A stretch of DNA of 64,000 nt from NCBI RefSeq assembly GCF_900182705.1, contig NZ_FXTP01000001.1, positions 372,001-436,000 of the forward strand. Direction: 5' to 3'. The position numbers and the translations under genes were made by a program. The DNA is from Gracilimonas mengyeensis. GTDB taxonomy: Bacteria > Bacteroidota > Rhodothermia > Balneolales > Balneolaceae. The first letter of the stretch is position 1. Each line of letters starts with the position of its first letter. Under the pieces are notes generated by a model that was not told the origin of the DNA, did no database searches, and worked only from the letters and a program-made list of their open reading frames with translations. Below, one piece after another: positions 16,946 through 24,661 of the stretch.

Positions 16946-16994
16946 CAATCCTGTACATCCTGAAGAATCCAGGTAATCTTGGTTCAAAAAGGAT
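16946..16994. repeat. AATCCTG periodic repeat
   Basis: ATCCTG/AATCC words recur at about 10-base spacing and end in CTTGGTTCAAAA. A related segment is at 42815-42855, ending in CCTGGTTCAAAA. Confidence 0.5.
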
Positions 16995-17131
16995 TGTTAT
17001 CGTCAATATATGGCTTGTGCTGGTTCCCAATATCCTTGTTAAGAACGCATTGCCTGACCTTCCGGTTCGCGAGTTACGGTCGAAATGAGAAAGTTGTACC
17101 GATGATGAAATTAAAAAATCAGGCCTACACG

Positions 17132-17194
17132 ACATTTCACATCTCTCTGCAAATGAGCAAAGCTCATTTTCGGTCCCTCTTCCAAGAGGGATTT
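17132..17194. repeat. Hairpin repeat family 2, copy C (diverged)
   Basis: ACATTTCACATCTCTCTGC followed by an AATGAGCAAAGCTCATT hairpin and CCCTCTTCCAAGAGGG. Same layout and orientation as copy A, with different hairpin sequences. Confidence 0.65.
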
Positions 17195-17264
17195 TCTTTT
17201 TTCTCCAACCTCATCAAGTTTTAACTTCCTAAGTTGCCACTAAAGAAAATGTATAAATTAGATA

Positions 17265-17329
17265 ATTCTCCCTTTGAAGGGAGACCGGTTGAGAGCTTTA
17301 GCTCGAAAGCAGAGGGATGTGAGATGTTG
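17265..17329. repeat. Hairpin repeat family 2, copy B (inverted)
   Basis: Reverse complement of the copy A layout. It has ATTCTCCCTTTGAAGGGA at one end, a GAGAGCTTTAGCTC hairpin in the middle and GAGGGATGTGAGATGTTG at the other end. The end blocks match copy A almost exactly; the middle hairpin is longer. Confidence 0.75.
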
Positions 17330-17339
17330 CCATGGCCTC

Positions 17340-18053
17340 TTACATCGGTGAAACAGGCCCGCCCTGAGGTGCAAGTGTAATTTCTTCAGCAACGGTTCGT
17401 GGACTCATTTTGGATAACGAAATAATAAGCCGACCTACATCTTCAGGATCGATGAGCTTATCCGGATCAATATCCACCTCATGCCAGGAAGTGGAATAGG
17501 TTTGTCCGAGATTGATAGCTGTAACGGCCACATCAGAATCTCTGAATTCTTTACGCAGCGAGCGCGTATATCCCAGCAAAGCGTGCTTTGACATAGCGTA
17601 AGCCCCGCTGCCACTTAAGCCCTGTAATCCCCCCATTGAACTAATATTTACAATGAGCGAACGTTCCAGCTTTTGTAATTCCGGCAGTACTTTTTGGGTG
17701 ATATTGAAGGCCCCAAAAGCGTTCAGCTTATACTGCCCGTTGAATTCTTCAACGGTAGTCTCCTTTAGTTCCTTAAACAGAAAAGAGCCGGCATTATTGA
17801 TCAAAATACCGGGATTGTACTGTCCAAAATCAATCTCATCAAAAGCATTTTCATTGGTGAGATCAGCAGATATTGTATCTACTTTTGAAGCCCCTTCTTC
17901 CAATAATTTCTCCCGGGCTTCTTTTAATTCTTCTTCATCCCGGGCCAGGATTACGATTGGACGATCGGTATTACGTGCAAACACCGAGGCCATTGAAAAA
18001 CCAATTCCTTTACTGCCGCCGGTTATAATCACTGATGAGTCTTCGAAAGCCAT
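17340..18053 (-). CDS. Short-chain dehydrogenase/reductase
   Basis: 237 aa Rossmann enzyme. The cofactor motif TGGSKGIG lies near residues 11-18, NNAG is in the central region, the catalytic Ser is in NISSMGG and the catalytic pair is in YAMSK. The catalytic set is complete, unlike the SDR at 39401. The family includes sepiapterin- and 3-oxoacyl-ACP-reductase-like enzymes; the substrate cannot be assigned. It is monocistronic. Its 3' end abuts repeat copy B. Confidence 0.9.
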   Translation of the reverse strand: MAFEDSSVIITGGSKGIGFSMASVFARNTDRPIVILARDEEELKEAREKLLEEGASKVDTISADLTNENAFDEIDFGQYNPGILINNAGSFLFKELKETTVEEFNGQYKLNAFGAFNITQKVLPELQKLERSLIVNISSMGGLQGLSGSGAYAMSKHALLGYTRSLRKEFRDSDVAVTAINLGQTYSTSWHEVDIDPDKLIDPEDVGRLIISLSKMSPRTVAEEITLAPQGGPVSPM

Positions 18054-18134
18054 AATTCTTTGATTTGAAAGTTAATTTTATCCTGTTTGCCCCAAAAACT
18101 GATCTTAGTCCAGATCAGTTCAATCCAATCTAAC

Positions 18135-18785
18135 TTAAGGCACCTTCAAAAACTTGTGCGTCTGCAGACTTATGCCCCATTCCGGATTTTCTTTCACATA
18201 ATCCACAATCAATTCGATGGATTTGGGGGTATCCCACTCCGGCTGTAACAGCAAGCGGGTGCCGTCGGGACATTTAGCGGCATTGTCCTCCGCCCACTTC
18301 AAATCTTTATTGGTAAGCACCACTACTTTCAGCTCATCCACATAGGCAAAAACCTCTTCAGTAGGCTTTTTGAAACGCTTTGGGGATAGTGTAATCCAAT
18401 CAAGCTGACCAGATAATGGCGACGAACCACTGGTTTCAATATGCACTTGCAGTCCTTCTGATTTCAATCCTAAGGTCAGCGGTAATAAATCGTGGAGCAA
18501 TGGTTCGCCGCCGGTAATTACCACAAAAGGAGCGCCGCTTTCTTTGGCAAGCTGTACCAGATCTTTGACTTTCATTTTGGGATGGCCTTCTTCCTCCCAG
18601 CTTTCCTTCACATCACACCACCAGCAGTTTACATCACAGCCGGCCGTACGAATAAAGTACGAAGCGCGACCAGTGTGTGCCCCCTCTCCCTGGATGGTAT
18701 AGAAATGCTCAACGATGGGATATTCGGTCTCCATCGCCTGGTCCAGGTCCGTTAATAAATCGGCTTGTTCGTCGGTTTTAAACAT
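18135..18785 (-). CDS. queE: 7-carboxy-7-deazaguanine synthase (QueE)
   Basis: 216 aa radical-SAM enzyme making CDG from carboxytetrahydropterin in queuosine/7-deazaguanine synthesis. The QueE-type cluster motif CxxxCxxC is at C50, C54, C57 (GCDVNCWWCD). FYTIQGEGAHTGR at about 28-40 and VVITGGEPLL near residue 92 are family hallmarks. Its ATG lies within the end of queD (ATGTTTAA, 8-base overlap), so the two are coupled and act in consecutive steps. Confidence 0.95.
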   Translation of the reverse strand: MFKTDEQADLLTDLDQAMETEYPIVEHFYTIQGEGAHTGRASYFIRTAGCDVNCWWCDVKESWEEEGHPKMKVKDLVQLAKESGAPFVVITGGEPLLHDLLPLTLGLKSEGLQVHIETSGSSPLSGQLDWITLSPKRFKKPTEEVFAYVDELKVVVLTNKDLKWAEDNAAKCPDGTRLLLQPEWDTPKSIELIVDYVKENPEWGISLQTHKFLKVP

Positions 18786-19167
18786 CCTGATCGGTGTATT
18801 CTACCCAACTGTTGTCGGTTTCCCAAACGGTCACCGTAAGATCGATGCCTTCGGGAATGCGGTTTTTAGTTTCTTTGTGAATATATTCGGCGATGCGTTC
18901 GGCCGTGGTATTATCCGGCATCAGTTCATTTAACACGCCGTGGTCAAATCCGCCTTTTTTGGAATCTTTGGCGGCCCACTTCAACTCTTTGAAATCACAA
19001 ACCATATCATCACTCTTTAAATATTTAGAGGGATTTAGTTTGTGTGATTTCGCCGTCATTTTCACTTTATAGCTGTGGCCGTGCATGCGTCCGCATTTGC
19101 CGTCGTAGCCGTCAATGAAGTGTGCGGCATCAAATTTAAATTCAGTATGTAAAGTCCAGGTTGGCAT
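18778..19167 (-). CDS. queD: 6-carboxy-5,6,7,8-tetrahydropterin synthase (QueD)
   Basis: 129 aa. Zinc ligands H16 (FDAAH), H29 and H31 (HGH) and catalytic C25 (CGRMHGH) are present. FDHGVLNEL and TVWETDN complete the pattern. It converts dihydroneopterin triphosphate to the queuosine precursor; QueE, encoded next with an overlap, uses the product. No queC or queF is in the window. I see no preQ1-riboswitch-like element in the short upstream region. Confidence 0.95.
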   Translation of the reverse strand: MPTWTLHTEFKFDAAHFIDGYDGKCGRMHGHSYKVKMTAKSHKLNPSKYLKSDDMVCDFKELKWAAKDSKKGGFDHGVLNELMPDNTTAERIAEYIHKETKNRIPEGIDLTVTVWETDNSWVEYTDQDV

Positions 19168-19213
19168 TCGTAATAGTTGGTTTCGATGTCCTCTCGGGTG
19201 ATAACATCATTCA

Positions 19214-19242
19214 ATAAAAAAAGCCACGTCGGTGGCGTGGCT
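19214..19242 (-). terminator. Terminator of the thioredoxin-fold gene pair (minus strand)
   Basis: Stem AGCCACG (19222-19228) / CGTGGCT (19236-19242) followed on the minus strand by a run of seven T. It is 29 bases beyond the redoxin stop codon. Confidence 0.85.
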
Positions 19243-19271
19243 CAAAATTACGGGTTTTTAAATACAATTAC

Positions 19272-19886
19272 TCAATTTCGCTTAATCGTGCATCCCAGTG
19301 ATTTGGTTTCTTTCTTAGAAATTTGCTCACCGGCTATCAATGCGTTAAGTGCATCTATAGCATACCGTTCCTGCACGGCCTGTGCATCATTGGCGTTGTC
19401 ATCAATGGCCCCGTGGTACACCAGATTGAGGTTGCTATCAAACAAAAACACCTCAGGTGTGCGCGTAGCGCCAAATGCATCAGCAATGATGTGATCTTTA
19501 TCTAAAGCATAATAGAAATTGTAATCCTGTTTTTGAGCCCTTTTGTCCATGTCTTCCAAAGATTCCCCCCGGTCACGGATACGTTCGTTTGGGTTCAATG
19601 CAATCATGCCTACGTTATTAGCTGTAGCAATGCGGTGTAGTACCGGGTAGCGGTCTTCCCACTTGGCCACCCAGGGACAGGTATTGCAGGAAAAAATCAC
19701 CAATAATCCATTACTGCCGGCAACTCCTTGCAACGTTAAACTGCGTCCTGAGATATCCTCAACACTACGGTTTATCTCAGGAGCTTTAGCTCCAATGCTT
19801 AAGGCCTTTTGAGCCTGTAGTGGCATCGCCGAAAAAATCATTAATGCCAATAGCGGTAATACCGTTTTTTTAAAGATCCTCATCAT
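19272..19886 (-). CDS. Exported redoxin with CxxC motif
   Basis: 204 aa. Signal peptide (about 1-25, ending LQAQ), then a thioredoxin-like AhpC/TSA-type domain. The active site is C67-N-T-C70-PW, and the cis-Pro loop is ATRTPEVFLFD near residue 140. This CNTCPW subgroup is common in Bacteroidota and is usually annotated as a thioredoxin-family or redoxin-domain protein of unknown partner. Its ATG directly follows the stop of the TlpA-like gene, so the two probably work together on envelope thiols. Confidence 0.85.
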   Translation of the reverse strand: MMRIFKKTVLPLLALMIFSAMPLQAQKALSIGAKAPEINRSVEDISGRSLTLQGVAGSNGLLVIFSCNTCPWVAKWEDRYPVLHRIATANNVGMIALNPNERIRDRGESLEDMDKRAQKQDYNFYYALDKDHIIADAFGATRTPEVFLFDSNLNLVYHGAIDDNANDAQAVQERYAIDALNALIAGEQISKKETKSLGCTIKRN

Positions 19887-20372
19887 TTATTCCTCGTTTA
19901 TAACCTTCAATAATTCAGATTCAAAAGTTTCCAGGTCCTCTTTTCCTTCCCAGGAAGCAGAAACCTCGCCTGCCCTATTATACACAATGGTGAAGGGAAG
20001 TGCACCTGTCCATTTATCCGAGATGGTGGTAATGAACTCATGATCTTTCCCCACTTTAAAGTAAGTTTCGAAATCCACCCCTTGTTCTTTCAAAAAAGCC
20101 TCGGCATCATCGCGTGCTTCTTCGAAATCACCGGACACAAAGATCAGTTCAAACTCACCTTCGTATTTTTCTTTTAGCGATAAGATATACGGAAACTCCT
20201 CGATACAGGGCGCGCACCAGGTAGCCCAGAAGTTTACCAAAACGGGTTTCTCCCCTTCGTATTGTTCCACTTTTTGCAAGATTTCATCGGCGGTCGCATC
20301 CACCAAAATTTGATCAGATGGAACCGTTAAGACAGATAAAAGCAGGCTAAGTAATAAGGCAAGTGATTTCAT
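19887..20372 (-). CDS. TlpA-like periplasmic thioredoxin
   Basis: 161 aa. Short signal peptide (about 1-18), then a thioredoxin fold with WATWC53-AP-C56 and cis-Pro segment TGALPFTIVY. TlpA/ResA-type proteins reduce periplasmic disulfides, for example in cytochrome c maturation. The target is unknown here. It is the first gene of the two-gene unit with the exported redoxin. Confidence 0.9.
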   Translation of the reverse strand: MKSLALLLSLLLSVLTVPSDQILVDATADEILQKVEQYEGEKPVLVNFWATWCAPCIEEFPYILSLKEKYEGEFELIFVSGDFEEARDDAEAFLKEQGVDFETYFKVGKDHEFITTISDKWTGALPFTIVYNRAGEVSASWEGKEDLETFESELLKVINEE

Positions 20373-20820
20373 AGGTATTTGATGTTTGAATACATTATAA
20401 CAACTAACATCGTGATTATCATGCCGGATATCTTCTCGTTCTTAACTGTGATAGCTGTGATTTTTGGGATGTACTATGATAATTAAATTCAGTATACATC
20501 TCAGTGCAACAAACACATCATAAATATCACAGTTAAATAATTTGCCCAACCTCCGAAAGACAATTTATCCCTGTTATTATACGGGCGGAGGTTTTGTGAA
20601 GACTTTGGTGCATTTCTCCCCGGACTTCGCCTCCTGCCGGTGGCTTATCCGGGGCTACCTACCGGTTGATCCTACGGATCAAGTAAACGTTCCGTAGGAA
20701 CGATTGATGGGTAGGAAAACCGCCGCTAAGGTAGAGAAAATTTTCGCCCGGATAGTTGGAAAGCATTTGTGGTTTACCGAAAATTGGGCTGAGGATAATT
20801 TATTAAGTTATTAAATAATA
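20373..20820. other. Gene-free interval of 448 bases with a hairpin repeat
   Basis: No supported gene. It contains hairpins TTGATCC-TAC-GGATCAA (20666-20682) and CGTTCC-GTA-GGAACG (20688-20702), and the family 3 repeat at 20688-20788. Confidence 0.65.
20688..20788. repeat. Hairpin repeat family 3, copy 1
   Basis: Starts with palindrome CGTTCCGTAGGAACG, then TGATGGGTAG, a CCGCC block, AGAAAATTTTCGCCC, GATAGTTG and ends CGAAAATTGG. The same order of blocks is found at 43047-43161. Confidence 0.65.
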
Positions 20821-21168
20821 TCATCCCTCTAGCTCCACTGGATCCCAAAAATGCTTTTCCATATTCACCTGGTATTCATCAACAAACTCAACCTCTTCCT
20901 GCTGCAGGCGTTCGCGCATAGTATCACCTTCAAAATGAGCACGTCCCGTTAGCTGCCCCAACCGGTTTAACACCCGGTGTGCGGGCAATTCATAGCCCAA
21001 ATTATAACTGCGGTAGTTGTTCATCGCATACCCAACCATTCGAGCACCGGACGCCACACCCAGATACTGGGCAATTGCGCCATATGAGGTAACCCTGCCG
21101 GTTGGAATCTGGGCCACCACTTCAAACACCCGCTCGTAAAAATCATTGGGTTTTGCAGAAGAACTCAT
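20821..21168 (-). CDS. Alkyltransferase-like protein (MGMT family, Cys replaced)
   Basis: 115 aa. It has the MGMT DNA-binding fold with VAQIPTGRVTSYGAIA and the arginine finger R43 (GARMVG). The active site, normally PCHRV, reads P62-A63-H-R-V, so alkyl transfer to Cys is impossible. This is the pattern of ATL proteins, which bind O6-alkylguanine and flag it for nucleotide excision repair. The start ATG overlaps the stop of the DUF2520 gene (ATGA). Confidence 0.88.
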   Translation of the reverse strand: MSSSAKPNDFYERVFEVVAQIPTGRVTSYGAIAQYLGVASGARMVGYAMNNYRSYNLGYELPAHRVLNRLGQLTGRAHFEGDTMRERLQQEEVEFVDEYQVNMEKHFWDPVELEG

Positions 21169-22019
21169 GATAGCATCTCCTCTATTTTATCGTATTCGGG
21201 AGTTTCGCCATTCGCCCGGCGGGAGATATTGAGCGCCTCTGCACCCAGCATCTTATACAAATCCCGTACTTCCGGGGAAGACTTTAACAGATCAAGATGT
21301 TCTTTGATCGTTTCTACATCGCCCCGGACCACCGGACCGGTTAATGCCTTTTCTGTTCCCAGCTCATTGATGTTATCCAGGGTGTTTCTCATTAAAGGCG
21401 TCAGAGCTTTTAGCAGCACCTCTTCTGACACTTCTTTCGAGGAGATTTGTGAAGCCAAGCCGGCAAGCACTACCAGATAATTGGAGGCTACCACGGCCGA
21501 TATATGCAAAAGAGGTTTTGTGTCGGGAGAAACGGTAAATGATTGGGCTCCAATATCATTACAAATTAAGCTAAGATCATCTTCAAGCTCTTCATCACCT
21601 TCAATGTCAAACCAGGTTCCACTAAAATCTTTCGTTTCTGGGGTGATGGATTTGATAGGATGAAAAGAAGCGATGGCCGCTCCCTTTTCCTTCAAAGGCT
21701 TCAGAATGTTGGACGTATGCGTTCCCGAGCAATGGACCACTTGCAGTTCCTCTAAGGACTTATATTCCTTTTTTAAATGCTCTACCACTCCTTCAATGGC
21801 ATCATCTGTGACCGAAATAATGAGCAGGTTTCCTGTTTGGTCATCCCGTGTAGGGAGTCCTGTGTAAAAAGTCGTTTCTGGAAACTGACGGCTTAAGTCT
21901 TCATCTATCTCCGAGCGGTTAAATACGGACGTTACCTCATATCCATGCTCACTGAGCACGCGTAAAAAAGCCGTACCTACTCGTCCCAATCCAATGATAC
22001 TAACTGTTGTGTTTTTCAT
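21165..22019 (-). CDS. Rossmann-like/DUF2520 protein
   Basis: 284 aa. N-terminal NAD(P)-binding fold (GLGRVG, residues 10-15), then a conserved ASFHPIKSI segment (about 115-123) and a helical C-terminal DUF2520 domain, as in proteins annotated F420-/pyrroline-5-carboxylate-reductase-like. The biochemical role is unassigned. It is coupled by a 4-base overlap to the downstream alkyltransferase-like gene. Confidence 0.88.
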   Translation of the reverse strand: MKNTTVSIIGLGRVGTAFLRVLSEHGYEVTSVFNRSEIDEDLSRQFPETTFYTGLPTRDDQTGNLLIISVTDDAIEGVVEHLKKEYKSLEELQVVHCSGTHTSNILKPLKEKGAAIASFHPIKSITPETKDFSGTWFDIEGDEELEDDLSLICNDIGAQSFTVSPDTKPLLHISAVVASNYLVVLAGLASQISSKEVSEEVLLKALTPLMRNTLDNINELGTEKALTGPVVRGDVETIKEHLDLLKSSPEVRDLYKMLGAEALNISRRANGETPEYDKIEEMLS

Positions 22020-22401
22020 GTCCCCAAAATACCATTCTGCAACGAGATTTTTAGGGATTAGATTTATTAAGGAAATCCATCATTTCGCTCGGTTTTAAAG
22101 GTACAATTGTAAGAATTGAAGAGAGCGGGGTGATGGATGGTTGAATGCTAGTAACTGTCCCCTGGCTATCGCTCAAACGTTCCCGAGGATTCGGGGCAGG
22201 ATTGGAGGTGCGGAAAGGCAAGCCAGCCGTCAGATTGTGGATGGGGTGATTCTCAGGGTTCTCGGTCGGACGGCTCAAAGCCCGTCTGACCGATGGGTGA
22301 ATGCGAGCTTTGAAGCCTTAGCCAACGGGGACCCTACTCTGTCCCGGCTTTACCCCGATTATCGGGGCTTCGGCACATCTATACCAAACCCTAAACCTTG
22401 G
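22020..22401. other. Gene-free GC-rich interval of 382 bases
   Basis: No convincing gene. It holds a hairpin GGTCGGACGG / CCGTCTGACC (about 22264-22291) and CCCCGATTATCGGGG. Short words recall the sequence near 42885-42990, so it may be a decayed repeat. Confidence 0.5.
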
Positions 22402-23622
22402 CTACGCCGCTTCTTTCTTCAAAGACAAATACCGAAAACACTGCACAATGGCCCCTATCACTATAAGTGCCGCCAAAAAGAAGGGCGCTCCGGGAAAATA
22501 AAATGGTGCGGCATCGGTGGTGAAATAGCCGAAGAGGTTGGTCATCATGGGTGGACCAAAAATCGCTGAAAAGCTAATCAGGCTGGTTAAAGCTCCCTGC
22601 AGTTCGCCCTGGGTGTTGGAAGGTACTTCGTTCGAGACAATACCCTGTACGGCCGGGGTCGCCAAGCCTCCAATACAAAATGGCAAAATCACGGCAAACA
22701 TCATCCACCCTTCCGATGCAAAGGCAAATCCGAGGAATCCAAGCACATACATCATCAACCCAACATACACCGTGCGGTTGTTGCCAATTTTGGGGATGAC
22801 AACCCGGGTAAAGCCGCCCTGTACCGCCACTACCGATGCACCAACCACCGCCAGGGAAAGTCCGACTGTAAGCTCTGACCAGCCAAATTTTTCCATGGTA
22901 AAGTAGGTCCAGGTACTTTGGGTAGCATGATTGGCAATCTGCACCATAAAGAACACGACCGCGAGTCCCCATATTTTGGGATATTTGCGTAAGTGCTTGA
23001 AAGCTCCAAAGGGATTGGCTCGCTTCCAGTCAAAAAGTCTTCGATCTTCTTTAGGAAGGGATTCAGGCAGGATGAAAAAACCGTACAACAAGTTCAGCAA
23101 AGTAATTCCTGCAGAGACAAAGAAAGGAACCCGAGGCCCGTATTCCCCCAACACGCCACCTAAAGCGGGGCCTATAATAAATCCTAATCCAAAAGCAGCA
23201 CCAATCAATCCAAAATCCTGCGAACGCCGTTCGGGCGGACTTATATCTGCGATGTACGCGCTGGCTGTGGTGAAGCTGGCCCCGGTGATACCGGTGAGAA
23301 AACGAGCTATGAACAGCCAAAGTATCGTAGGCGCAAGTCCCAGTAAAATGTAGTTCAAACCAAAGCCTAACAGTGATGATAGTAATACTGGCCGGCGTCC
23401 GTATTTATCACTAAGGCCGCCAATTACCGGTGCAAACACAAATTGAGTGGCAGCATATACGAAGGTAATCCATCCGGCATAGAGAGAGGCTTCGCTGAGT
23501 CCGCCACCGGTTAGGTCCATGATCAGGGCGGGCATCACCGGAATGATGATTCCAAGGCCTATTACATCCACCAAAACCGTAATAAATATAAATATTAGAG
23601 AGGCGCTTCTCTTTTGAATCAT
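22402..23622 (-). CDS. Tet/TCR-type MFS transporter
   Basis: 406 aa from ATG 23622; a GTG two codons upstream is also possible. About 12 helices. MFS motif A GGLSDKYGRRPVLL lies near residues 66-79, and the helix 4-5 motif C region GLGFIIGPALGGVLGEYGPR is the antiporter signature. The layout is that of TetA-like drug:H+ antiporters, but the substrate is not determinable and resistance cannot be inferred. It is monocistronic. Confidence 0.92.
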   Translation of the reverse strand: MIQKRSASLIFIFITVLVDVIGLGIIIPVMPALIMDLTGGGLSEASLYAGWITFVYAATQFVFAPVIGGLSDKYGRRPVLLSSLLGFGLNYILLGLAPTILWLFIARFLTGITGASFTTASAYIADISPPERRSQDFGLIGAAFGLGFIIGPALGGVLGEYGPRVPFFVSAGITLLNLLYGFFILPESLPKEDRRLFDWKRANPFGAFKHLRKYPKIWGLAVVFFMVQIANHATQSTWTYFTMEKFGWSELTVGLSLAVVGASVVAVQGGFTRVVIPKIGNNRTVYVGLMMYVLGFLGFAFASEGWMMFAVILPFCIGGLATPAVQGIVSNEVPSNTQGELQGALTSLISFSAIFGPPMMTNLFGYFTTDAAPFYFPGAPFFLAALIVIGAIVQCFRYLSLKKEAA

Positions 23623-23769
23623 GACCACATCTAAAGCCGGTCATAGCTCCGGCTGATAATAAAATTATTGAAGTGAGAAGGTAAGAAATCGCAAGCTGCT
23701 ATAAATGAATTTCTCCGAAATCGCCTTATTTTATCCTTTCAAAAATTAATCTGATACAGAATTAACGCC

Positions 23770-24300
23770 TTGAAACTGACTACCAAACAGATACTGGAAG
23801 AAAATTTAGCCCGTGAAGCTCCCAAAGCATTACAATCGCTTAAAATACTGGTGCATAACATCCGGAGTTTGCATAATGTAGGAGCCATTTTCCGCAGTGC
23901 GGATGCCTTTGGCATTTCGGAAGTGATTTTGTCCGGGCACTCTCCCACTCCACCCCGACCCGAAATCAATAAAACAGCGATTGGTGCCGAAGAGTTTATG
24001 GATTGGCGGTACGAGGAATCGGGTTTAAATGCCATTCTTGGGCTAAAAGAAGAAGGCTACCACATCATAGGCTTGGAGCAAACCGAAGAAAGTATCCCTC
24101 TGCCTGAACTTGAAATACCATCCACCAAAAAAACCTGTATTGTATTGGGAAGTGAAGTTTCTGGCATTGATGATGAGCTGTTAGCTGAGATTGACATCTT
24201 TACCGCCATCCCTCAATTCGGCTATAAGCATTCCCTGAATGTATCAGTAGCCGCGGGCGTGATGTTGTATGCGGTGTTGGTGAAAAGCTGGAAGGGTTGA
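23770..24300 (+). CDS. TrmH/SpoU-family RNA 2'-O-methyltransferase
   Basis: 176 aa SPOUT enzyme. Motif 1 N36-VGAIFR42, motif 2 IVLGSEVSGI (about 124-133) and motif 3 HSLNVSVAAGVMLY (154-167) are intact. It transfers methyl from SAM to a ribose 2'-OH of tRNA or rRNA; the target site is not evident. An in-frame stop at 23752 leaves TTG at 23770 as the only reasonable start. It lacks the N-terminal L30e-like extension of longer members. Confidence 0.92.
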   Translation: MKLTTKQILEENLAREAPKALQSLKILVHNIRSLHNVGAIFRSADAFGISEVILSGHSPTPPRPEINKTAIGAEEFMDWRYEESGLNAILGLKEEGYHIIGLEQTEESIPLPELEIPSTKKTCIVLGSEVSGIDDELLAEIDIFTAIPQFGYKHSLNVSVAAGVMLYAVLVKSWKG

Positions 24301-24443
24301 TGTAATTGAAGATTAAAGATTCAAGATTGAATGGAGCGGTGTAAGGATAACAAATGCGGCCAATTTGAACTTAGGAATTGAACGTAGATGGCGCTGATTT
24401 AGCGGATTTACATTGCAAGGTGATTTTTTGCATGTACTGAACA

Positions 24444-24494
24444 GGAAGCTGGAGCTTCCCGGAAGGCATTGCGAAGCCAGAGCTTCGCAACGAG
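24444..24494. repeat. Hairpin repeat family 1, inverted copy
   Basis: Perfect palindrome GGAAGCTGGAGCTTCC (24444-24459) and hairpin TTGCGAAGC-CAGA-GCTTCGCAA (24469-24490), ending CGAG. It is the reverse complement of the elements at 43209-43261 and 43481-43533. Paired positions differ from those copies by compensating changes (G-C versus A-T). Confidence 0.8.
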
Positions 24495-24594
24495 TCTAAA
24501 GTTCCCAATAGTAGGCTCACTTTAATGAAATCTCTAATCTTCAATTTGAAATCTGCAATTTCTAACACCTAAACCCTTGCCGCTTGCCACTTGA

Positions 24595-24646
24595 ACCTAA
24601 CACCTAACACCTAACACCTAACACCTAACACCTAATACCTAATACC
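24595..24646. repeat. Heptamer tandem array ACCTAAC
   Basis: Five exact ACCTAAC units, two ACCTAAT units and a partial one. The array sits 16 bases beyond the stop codon of the minus-strand MEMO-like gene. Confidence 0.9.
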
Positions 24647-24661
24647 TCAAAACTAAACCCT

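Larger units (their letters stand above)
16675..17339. other. Gene-free interval of 665 bases rich in repeats
   Basis: No supported gene. It carries three copies of one hairpin repeat (16812-16863, 17132-17194 and an inverted copy at 17265-17329) and an AATCCTG-type periodic segment (16946-16994). Between them the sequence is unremarkable. Confidence 0.7.
24301..24661. other. Gene-free interval of 361 bases with repeats
   Basis: No gene. It contains two hairpins forming a family 1 repeat (24444-24494) and the ACCTAAC heptamer array (24595-24646). The remainder is made of AT-rich words such as TTGAAGATTAAAGATTCAAGA. Confidence 0.7.

Noticed and set aside
16932-17135. 67-codon minus-strand ORF between the M16 peptidase and SDR genes
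   Set aside because: Lies across repeats in a gap; amino-acid composition is not protein-like.
22141-22569. 142-codon plus-strand ORF overlapping the Tet-type MFS gene
   Set aside because: More than a third overlaps the clear antisense MFS gene and the rest is hairpin-rich, decayed-looking sequence.
24595-24646. CRISPR array or telomere-like repeat
   Set aside because: Seven-base units without spacers; no cas genes and no chromosome-end context.
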